A DNA stretch of 15,692 nucleotides from the NCBI GenBank assembly GCA_045809945.1, contig JBJMWW010000041.1:1-15692 (forward strand). The letters are read 5' to 3'. The position numbers and the translations under genes are program-made. The notes under the pieces are model-generated. The model made no database searches and was not told where the DNA came from. It was given only the letters and a program-made list of their open reading frames with translations. The DNA is from CADDYX01 sp045809945. Its GTDB lineage: Bacteria > Verrucomicrobiota > Verrucomicrobiia > Chthoniobacterales > UBA10450. This document shows positions 8,156-15,692 of the stretch, one piece after another (the first letter of the stretch is position 1; each line of letters begins with the position of its first letter).

Positions 8156-8214
8156 GACTGCGTTTCTCTGTAGCGGAAATCATGCCGGGCCCCCGGCTTT
8201 GTAACGGAAACCCC
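8156..8214. repeat. Spacer with GC palindrome flanked by a near-identical 10-mer
   Basis: This is the longest gap in the minus-strand run, between the unknown conserved gene and pilM. It holds a GC palindrome GCCGGG-CC-CCCGGC (8184-8197), bracketed by GTAGCGGAAA (8170-8179) and GTAACGGAAA (8201-8210), which differ at one base. There is no T-run after the hairpin in the minus direction, so it is a poor intrinsic terminator. It could be an RNA processing or stability element, a binding site, or chance. It separates the bat-side genes from the pil module. Confidence 0.45.
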
Positions 8215-9627
8215 CTATGCCGCGACTGTCGCGCGATACCCAAAAAACCCATGGTGCTTGATAATTCCAGCCACTTCCGGCGGGACCATTTGCTCCCATG
8301 TAGCGTCACCGGTCTGCAACTTGTGCAAAACCTCTGGCGGATGAATGCGAAGATACTCCCGATCGTACGCGGTGATCTCCTGGATGAACTCGTTTTCCAC
8401 CAAATAACGAAACAGCGATCGTAGATTCGGTGCGACCTTCGTCTCGGTCGCGGTGACGAGCTCGCCCGTCTGTTCATCAAATGCCGGATAGACGTAAAGC
8501 TTGAGTCCCGCTTTAAACATGCGGCCGACGGCTTCGAGAATTCCGCCTTCAAGATTGAGGTAGTAATGCTCGTTGAAAATTTCCAGCAGACTCGGCACCC
8601 CCATCACGAGGCCGATTGTGCGATTCGTGTAACGCGCGAGATAGCCGGCTAGACGATAGTACTCGCCGAATCTCGACACCAGCACATTGCGCCCGAGTGC
8701 GCCCAGGATGTCCACGCGAGCGAGGAAATCCGCGTGGTTCAATTGGCCCTCGGCAACCAAATTCTGCAGCGTCATTTCCATCAGCACGACCACATCATCT
8801 TCGCTGCAGCCGCACTGTTTCAGGAATTCAGTGCGCGCGCCGTTCAGCATATCGTTCGTCGCCTTGGTGACCGGCCGGAAGCTGCCGCGCTCTACGAGAA
8901 TCGCTTTCTTGTGAAGAATGTCGGCCGGCTGCACTGATTCGCCGTCGGCCGTGAACATCACCGCATTCGTCAGACCCTGACTGACGAGTTGCAGGCTCAT
9001 CAGGCGGTTATCGACCTGATTAAACGCCGGTCCGCTGAACTTGATCATGTCCACCTGCATCCGGCCTTCGGCGAGGTTCTCCTGCAGCGACGCGATCATT
9101 TTTTCGGGCTGGTCGTGATAAAACGCGCCGTAGAGCAGGTTAACACCCATGATGCCGAGCGCTTCCTGCTGATCGACGTTCGTCTCGTCCAACAACCGGA
9201 CATGGATGATGATCTGACTCGGATCGCTGCGAGTCTCCGTCTGGTAACGTACCCCGAGCCAGCCATGCGATTCGCTACGCTGCTTGAAACTTCGAGCGGC
9301 GACCGTATCGGCGAAGACAAAAAAAAGCCGCTCGCTGCCGAGCTTCGTATCCAAACGCTCGATCAAAAGATTGAACTCATGATCGAGCATCGTGTAGAGA
9401 CGCTTGCGACTCACGTAGCGATCGACGGTACCGTAAATCGCATCGCTGAACGTCATGTCGTAAGCTGACATCGTCTTCGCCACTGTGCCCGCAGCGCCGC
9501 CGACGTGAAAAAACCGACGCGCTACTTCCTGTCCGGCGCCGATCTCCGCGAAGGTGCCGTAACGTTTAGCGTCGAGATTGATCTGGAACGCCTTGCGATT
9601 GGTCCCGACATCCATCTCTGCGTCCAT
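8215..9627 (-). CDS. Conserved protein of unknown function between bat and pil modules
   Basis: Soluble, probably cytoplasmic protein of 470 residues with no signal peptide or membrane segment. I recognise the style of a widespread uncharacterised family: N-terminal block GTNRKAFQINLD (8-19) and YGTFAEIGAGQEVARRFF (23-40), then KTMSAYDMTFSDAIYG (51-66), FVFADTVAARS (103-113), HGWLGVRYQ (121-129), EALGIMGVNLLYGAFY (155-170), LVERGSFRPVT (244-254) and a C-terminal GDATWEQMVPPEVA (440-453). From memory, relatives carry conflicting automatic names such as nicotinate-nucleotide adenylyltransferase; no HxGH nucleotidylyltransferase motif is present here, so I do not adopt that. The ATG at 9615 (residue 5) is an equally likely start, since family members seem to begin just before VGTNRKA. 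The gene lies 46 nt after batE and 59 nt before pilM, on the same strand as both. Its function is unknown. Confidence 0.85.
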   Translation of the reverse strand: MDAEMDVGTNRKAFQINLDAKRYGTFAEIGAGQEVARRFFHVGGAAGTVAKTMSAYDMTFSDAIYGTVDRYVSRKRLYTMLDHEFNLLIERLDTKLGSERLFFVFADTVAARSFKQRSESHGWLGVRYQTETRSDPSQIIIHVRLLDETNVDQQEALGIMGVNLLYGAFYHDQPEKMIASLQENLAEGRMQVDMIKFSGPAFNQVDNRLMSLQLVSQGLTNAVMFTADGESVQPADILHKKAILVERGSFRPVTKATNDMLNGARTEFLKQCGCSEDDVVVLMEMTLQNLVAEGQLNHADFLARVDILGALGRNVLVSRFGEYYRLAGYLARYTNRTIGLVMGVPSLLEIFNEHYYLNLEGGILEAVGRMFKAGLKLYVYPAFDEQTGELVTATETKVAPNLRSLFRYLVENEFIQEITAYDREYLRIHPPEVLHKLQTGDATWEQMVPPEVAGIIKHHGFFGYRATVAA

Positions 9628-9673
9628 CGAATTTCTGTAAGGGCGATTCGCGGTAGCCGCAAACTGGCTGACG

Positions 9674-10402
9674 CTACAGCCGGACCAGCTCGACTGCTTT
9701 TGCCGGCAACCAGCCGCGCTGACCGTTCGGCAGACCGACGTAGGTCCAATCGCCGCGCGCGCTCAGTACCGTCACTTCGCTTCCGGCAGGCAAAGCAAGC
9801 ACGCTTGCCGATGTGTCAGCGGTCGCGACGCGCGCTTGTGCGTCTTTTGCCGTGACGATGGCCAGGGACCTTCCACGGTCGCCGGTTTCGCAGAGGTAGG
9901 CACCGACGGTCGCAATTCCAAATACCAACACCGCGACCGCAAGCAATGCGATCCGAATGCGTGAACGCGTGAGCACGAATGAAATCGCGAGAAACACCGC
10001 GGACCAGAATGCAACTGCAGCAGTAATAGTCCGCGCTCTCGTTGTCGTGAATCCGAAGTATCGCTCCATCGTTGGGTGCAACTCGAGTGCGCGGGCGTGC
10101 TCGCGAACCAGTCGCAGGTTCGCATCGGCTTCCGGATGATGCGGCTCCAAGGCAAGCGCGCGTTCGTAGTTCAAGATCGCTTTCCCATCGTCACCGGCGC
10201 GATACCACGCGTTCGCCAAATCGTAGAACAGATTGGCGTGCGATCGGCCGTCGCGCAGGAGCTGCTCATATCCGTCGATCGCTTTTTGAAAATCGCCGGC
10301 TGCGTAGGCGCTGTTCGCCTCGGCGAAAATCGAGTCAGCCGCACCATAACTTTGCTGAGCTGCGATCAGCATCGCCACAGCACAGAAAGTGCGACGGATC
10401 AT
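9674..10402 (-). CDS. batE: BatE-like TPR / SH3 membrane protein
   Basis: Exported membrane protein of 242 residues. Order of parts: signal peptide (1-20, AAQQSYGA), two TPR units (about 24-95, including ANSAYAAGDFQKAIDGYEQL and DLANAWYRAGDDGKAILNYE), two adjacent transmembrane helices (about 126-145 and 150-171), and a C-terminal SH3-like domain (about 185-240, SVLALPAGSEV..GDWTYVGLPNGQRGWL). This is the usual BatE arrangement. The Bat genes were named for aerotolerance in Bacteroides fragilis; their molecular role is still loosely defined, with TPR parts thought to mediate complex assembly. The ATG overlaps the batD stop as ATGA, indicating translational coupling. Confidence 0.85.
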   Translation of the reverse strand: MIRRTFCAVAMLIAAQQSYGAADSIFAEANSAYAAGDFQKAIDGYEQLLRDGRSHANLFYDLANAWYRAGDDGKAILNYERALALEPHHPEADANLRLVREHARALELHPTMERYFGFTTTRARTITAAVAFWSAVFLAISFVLTRSRIRIALLAVAVLVFGIATVGAYLCETGDRGRSLAIVTAKDAQARVATADTSASVLALPAGSEVTVLSARGDWTYVGLPNGQRGWLPAKAVELVRL

Positions 10403-12240
10403 CGCAGCGCCTCCAGCAGTTCGGCCACTTCGCGCTGGCGTTGCGGCGAGAGTGCCGCGTTGCCGTTTCCGCCGCTGTAGCGGAGTTCATCACTTTCAGC
10501 AAAGAGCTGTCGCAACTGATCGCGCGTTGCATCGTCGACGCCAAAGGCCCGAGCAGCCGTTTCCGCATCCACCCCTTGCGGCGAAACGTTCTCGGCTAGC
10601 GCCACCTTCAACTGCACGGCTCGCGTCGCATCGCCGATATAATCGCGGGGCGGCAGACCAGCACGTCGCAGTCTCCGCTGTAATTCGTGCGCTTCGTGTT
10701 GCAGTTCTAAAAGCCTGCGTCGCTGGCGATCGTTCGCACGGGTGCGTTTGACTGCCCACAGACAAAAACCGATGACCGCGAGTAACGGCACGAGTTGCGT
10801 GAGCCAGAACTCGCGTCGCGCAAACAACGGCGTGAACGACTCGTTCTTCGAAGGTAAATCGGACAGTTGATACAGGAGATCCTGCGACGACGGCGGCGGG
10901 GTTGCTGCGGTTGAGCCTGTGGTCGGTGCAGTCGCAGCCGCGCTCGACGCAGGAGCGGATGCAGCAGCACCGCCTTCGATCCGAACCGGGATCCCATCCG
11001 AACGCAGCGTGATGTATTGCTCCTTCGTTGGATCGAAGAACGAAAAGACGAGCGGCGGCAGCTTGTCGCGCCGTTCGTTCGCGCTGAGGACAGTGTCAAA
11101 CGTCTTCACGCCGCTGATTCCGACATCGTCGTCCTGCTTGAAGTCGCCGGACGACGGATATTTGTGCCACCCCGTTTCGTCCTCGACGGTCGGCGCATTC
11201 ATTCGATCGAAGTTGCCGCGTCCCGAAATCTTCGCGGTCAGCGTAATCGGATCGCCGATCTTGGCTGTCGTTGGTTTTGCTTCGACCGTCATCGTGAACG
11301 TGCCGATTGCGCCGGAGAACGTGGGCGGCGCGTTTGGCGGTAATGGCTTCACATCTAGCGTCGCCGTCTCACTGCTCAACGTCACCTTTTGCGGCATCGC
11401 CGGCTGAAAGGCTGGATCGTTAAAAAACTGATCGATGAACGGATCGATTCCGAACGGATCGCGCGGCATGGACTGGCGGTTGTTAGATGTGACCCAGACG
11501 ACGGCCGGGACCTGCACCGGTCCGATCTCAATCTTCCCGGCCCGTGCTGCAGAAATGGCGGTCTTGTAAGTGATCACTTGATATGGCGCGCCGCGAATCG
11601 TCTGAGTTGTCTCGGCCGGTTTCGGCATTTTTTGCGCGACGAATCCTTGACCGGGAATTTCGATCGACGGCCCGAGTGATGGCGCCTGCACTCGGGCTGT
11701 GGTGTTGAACCCTATCCGCACTTGCGCTGGCACGACTTCGCCGACGTAAGCGCTCGTCTTCGCGACGACGAGTTCCACAAATCCTGCCTGCCGCGCATCA
11801 ACGCCGCCACGTACGCGTCCGGGTCGTGTCGTGCCGGGGGCGCCATCCGCAACTTCCAAAGTCAGACTTGGCGTCCGCAGCTCTTTCCCGCCGGCGCGAA
11901 TCGTCTGCGGTGGAATCACGAACTTGCCGGGCCTCTGCGGCATGATGGTGTACGAGTAAACTGCGCTGTAACTGAAGTTGAAGTTCTGGCTTTCGAACAA
12001 CTGCGACTCACCGCTGTAGCGAATGTCCAGACCGTCGAGCGGAATCTCCCGCGGCATTTGCGCATTTCGCGCACCGCTCACCTTGATCTGCAAGTGAACA
12101 GGTCGTCCGACATTCGTCTGTGAATTGTCGAGTACGGCGGTGACGCTCGGCTCGTCAGCGCGCGCGAGGTTGAGTGCAACCACAGAGAAGGCCACGATCA
12201 GCAGCAAAGGCGTGCGCGAAGAAGCCATCGACATTCCCAT
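10399..12240 (-). CDS. batD: BatD-like exported membrane protein
   Basis: Large exported protein of 613 residues from the chosen ATG. A signal peptide (about 7-28, ending LNLARA-DEP) is followed by a BatD-type periplasmic region built of beta-rich modules, with SVTAVLDNSQTNVGRPVHLQ at the start, YSYTIMPQRPGKFVIPP and a later IGDPITLTAKISG. An Ala/Ser/Pro/Thr linker (about 420-455), one transmembrane helix (about 477-496) and a cytoplasmic, helical, charged tail complete it. BatD is thought to anchor the Bat VWA proteins in the periplasm. Start: in-frame TTG at 12246, ATGs at 12240, 12234 and 12228. The 12240 ATG is preferred because GGTGAT, complementary to the 16S 3' end, lies six bases upstream. 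It follows batBC by 33 nt and overlaps batE by 4 nt. Confidence 0.88.
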   Translation of the reverse strand: MGMSMASSRTPLLLIVAFSVVALNLARADEPSVTAVLDNSQTNVGRPVHLQIKVSGARNAQMPREIPLDGLDIRYSGESQLFESQNFNFSYSAVYSYTIMPQRPGKFVIPPQTIRAGGKELRTPSLTLEVADGAPGTTRPGRVRGGVDARQAGFVELVVAKTSAYVGEVVPAQVRIGFNTTARVQAPSLGPSIEIPGQGFVAQKMPKPAETTQTIRGAPYQVITYKTAISAARAGKIEIGPVQVPAVVWVTSNNRQSMPRDPFGIDPFIDQFFNDPAFQPAMPQKVTLSSETATLDVKPLPPNAPPTFSGAIGTFTMTVEAKPTTAKIGDPITLTAKISGRGNFDRMNAPTVEDETGWHKYPSSGDFKQDDDVGISGVKTFDTVLSANERRDKLPPLVFSFFDPTKEQYITLRSDGIPVRIEGGAAASAPASSAAATAPTTGSTAATPPPSSQDLLYQLSDLPSKNESFTPLFARREFWLTQLVPLLAVIGFCLWAVKRTRANDRQRRRLLELQHEAHELQRRLRRAGLPPRDYIGDATRAVQLKVALAENVSPQGVDAETAARAFGVDDATRDQLRQLFAESDELRYSGGNGNAALSPQRQREVAELLEALR

Positions 12241-12246
12241 TAACAA

Positions 12247-12252
12247 ATCACC
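12247..12252 (-). promoter_or_regulatory. Probable ribosome binding site of batD
   Basis: The minus strand reads GGTGAT, TTGTTA, then ATG. GGTGAT can pair with the 5' part of the anti-Shine-Dalgarno (GATCACC). The position supports the ATG at 12240 over the in-frame TTG at 12246, which would leave no room for this site. Confidence 0.45.
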
Positions 12253-12273
12253 GATTAATTCGCGCGCAGCGCG

Positions 12274-14387
<2,114 letters not shown>

Positions 14388-14391
<4 letters not shown>

Positions 14392-15446
14392 GGCAATTTC
14401 CTCCAGATTGTCTGGCCGAGCGCGACCTGCGCGGCGAGCAATCCGCAGCCAGCCATGATGCAAATCGGAAAAAGATCGCGGTATTGCTGATACTTTTTCA
14501 CTTTCACAGTCGTCTTCTCCATCTTGTCGATGTCACCGAAGATCTGCTCGAGCGATTGCGTGTCGGTGGCGCGAAAAAAATGGCCGTCCGCGATTTTCGC
14601 GATCTCTCGCAGTCCAGTCTCGTTGAAGGAAACGCGCGCCCGTTCGTAGAGCACGTTGCCGAGCGCATCAGTCAGCACCTGGCCGTTCCGCTCATCGATC
14701 ACCGGAAACGGCGCAACACCGTTCGTACCGATTCCAATCGCGTAGAAGTTGATGTGCAGCGCCTTTAACGCTTCTGCTGCCGTGTTCGGCGGAATCTTTC
14801 CGGCGTTGTTATCGCCGTCGGTCAACAGCACCAGCGCGCGACTCTTCGAATGCTTGTCGTTCAGCCGATTGCCGCCCGCAGCCATTGCCGATCCAATGGC
14901 GGTGCTGCCTTCAATGAGCCCGATGCGGACACGCTCGAGATTCTGCAGCAGCCAGTCGTGGTCGAGCGTCATCGGGCTGACGACGTAGGGCGCTGCCCCG
15001 AACGCAACGATGCCGATCCGGTCGTTCGGCCGGCCTTCAATGAAATTTCGCGTTACTTCCCGGACAGCGTCGAGACGTGTGACGCGATCACCGCCGATTG
15101 TGAAATCCTTCGCCAGCATGGAATTCGAAACGTCGAGGACGAGCATGATGTCGATACCGCTGGCTTCGACTTCCGTCTGGCTCTTACCGAGTTGCGGTCT
15201 GGCGAGACCGATGATGAAAGCGGCGAGCGTCAGCAGGAGAAGGGTGCGGAGAATTTTACCTGCGCGCGCGGCACTGGATTTGCCAAGCGCCGCTATCGTT
15301 TGTGTCGAGGAGAAGAGCAAAGCAGCTGCGGGTCCGCGTTGTCCGCGCAACAGCGCGAGAAGAGGAATGAGCAGCAGCAAAAGCAGCAGCCACGGGTTAG
15401 CAAAAACCAGCGCCGAATCCTTGGGCAACAGACTAGGCAGGCTCAA
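14388..15446 (-). CDS. batA: BatA-like VWA membrane protein
   Basis: Inner-membrane protein of 352 residues from the chosen start. It has an N-terminal helix after FANPW (about 19-34), a second helix (about 65-82, RTLLLLTLAAFIIGLARPQ), a von Willebrand A domain with MIDAS DVSNS (105-109), NDRIGIVAFG (141-150) and TDGDNN (209-214), and a C-terminal helix (about 327-344). FANPWLLLLLLLIP and LDVSNSML are typical BatA signatures. Start choice: the frame extends to a TTG at 15464, but a second TTG at 15446 stands five bases after a perfect GGAGG, so I place the start there. It then overlaps the preceding gene by 14 nt. It is predicted to act with BatB and a MoxR-type AAA ATPase; the MIDAS implies metal-dependent ligand binding. 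Confidence 0.92.
14400..14404 (-). promoter_or_regulatory. Ribosome binding site deciding the batBC GTG start
   Basis: The minus strand reads GGAGG, eight bases, then GTGATC. The site lies inside the batA 3' end. It supports the GTG at 14391 over start codons further upstream in the same frame (to 14463), which would add 24 basic, non-membrane residues not expected of BatB. Confidence 0.8.
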
Positions 15447-15692
15447 GCGCACCTCCGCGAACAAACCGCATCGCTTCCTCGAGCAAATTGCGACTGTCTG
15501 CCTGTGTCGCGTCGTAACGCGCGAACTTGATCAGGTCGCAACGATTCAAGAAGTCGTCGAGTAACATCTTGTCTTCCTCGGAGAATTCCGACGATCGACT
15601 CAGCGCATTGAGAAATTCTACGGACGTCTGGCGCGTCAGCGGCAAGTGATACTGCTCGGTCACGTACTGTCGCAGAATGTCCGAAACGCGGA
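15433..15692 (-). CDS. C-terminal part of a Bat-operon membrane-associated protein (partial)
   Basis: The reading frame is open to the right edge of the window, so the gene begins outside; only the last 85 codons are seen. An internal GTG at 15663 could be mistaken for a start, but the frame continues upstream as RVSDILRQYVTEQY. The piece is soluble and helical (SDILRQYV, SVEFLNALSRSS, LDDFLNRCDLIKFARYD). This resembles the C-terminus of the small conserved protein (possibly DUF4381-like) that often lies between a DUF58 gene and batA; that match is from memory. The stop TAG overlaps the start of batA by 14 nt, which supports operon membership. A MoxR ATPase and a DUF58 protein would be expected next upstream. 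Confidence 0.75.
   Translation of the reverse strand, partial: RVSDILRQYVTEQYHLPLTRQTSVEFLNALSRSSEFSEEDKMLLDDFLNRCDLIKFARYDATQADSRNLLEEAMRFVRGGALEPA
15452..15456 (-). promoter_or_regulatory. Ribosome binding site deciding the batA TTG start
   Basis: The minus strand reads GGAGG, TGCGC, then TTGAGC. The site lies inside the last codons of the preceding gene. It favours TTG at 15446 over the TTG at 15464, which has no such element in front of it. Confidence 0.75.

Noticed and set aside
8215..9627. Nicotinate-nucleotide adenylyltransferase, a name I recall for relatives of this protein
   Set aside because: No HxGH nucleotide-binding signature or N-terminal Rossmann-type glycine motif of that superfamily is visible, and the protein is about twice the usual size.
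9628..9673. Possible promoter in the gap between batE and the unknown conserved gene
   Set aside because: The best pair (TTGCGG and TACAGA, 17-base spacing) matches each consensus at only about half its positions.
14850..15530. 226-codon open frame on the plus strand opposite batA
   Set aside because: It lies entirely antisense to a clear VWA protein, has Arg/Ser-rich composition with no domain, and is expected from GC-rich codon use.
15433..15663. Complete 76-residue gene starting at GTG 15663
   Set aside because: The frame continues upstream to the window edge with the same helical character (RVSDILRQY), so it is the end of a longer gene.

Overview
The window is a densely packed bacterial chromosome segment. 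It is GC-rich by eye, the largest gap between genes is about 60 bases, and no mobile elements, RNA genes or CRISPR are visible. The best guess for the source is a member of the Verrucomicrobiota, perhaps a soil Chthoniobacterales-type lineage. This rests on the ValRS signature shared with PVC/Bacteroidetes-type enzymes (KMSKS followed by LGNSPDP), a complete Bat aerotolerance-type operon, and divergent PilM/N/O/P genes. It is inference and was not tested by a search.

Left part (1-5456): valS for valyl-tRNA synthetase lies on the plus strand. It converges on, and overlaps by 44 nt, a class I SAM methyltransferase gene on the minus strand. Almost back to back with the methyltransferase, a cstA-type gene (carbon starvation / pyruvate-peptide uptake permease family) runs on the plus strand. 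Its stop codon interlocks with the stop of the last gene of the right-hand block.

Right part (15692 down to 5453): this is one uninterrupted minus-strand run of ten genes. In transcription order they are: the C-terminal end of a gene that starts outside the window; batA (VWA membrane protein); a fused batB-batC (VWA plus TPR with a long Q/P/S-rich tail); batD; batE (TPR plus SH3-like); a conserved 466-470 residue soluble protein of unknown function; and pilM-, pilN-, pilO- and pilP-like genes. Most neighbours overlap or nearly touch, which suggests translational coupling within each module. BatA and BatB use non-ATG starts, each behind a perfect GGAGG.

The Bat proteins probably form an inner-membrane/periplasmic complex working with a MoxR ATPase expected upstream, outside the window. 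PilM-N-O-P would form the cytoplasm-to-periplasm alignment platform of a type IV pilus or type II secretion-like machine. No secretin, ATPase or pilin gene lies in the window. The most open question is the conserved protein between the two modules. It has no recognisable catalytic motif and sits exactly where the Bat operon meets the Pil operon.
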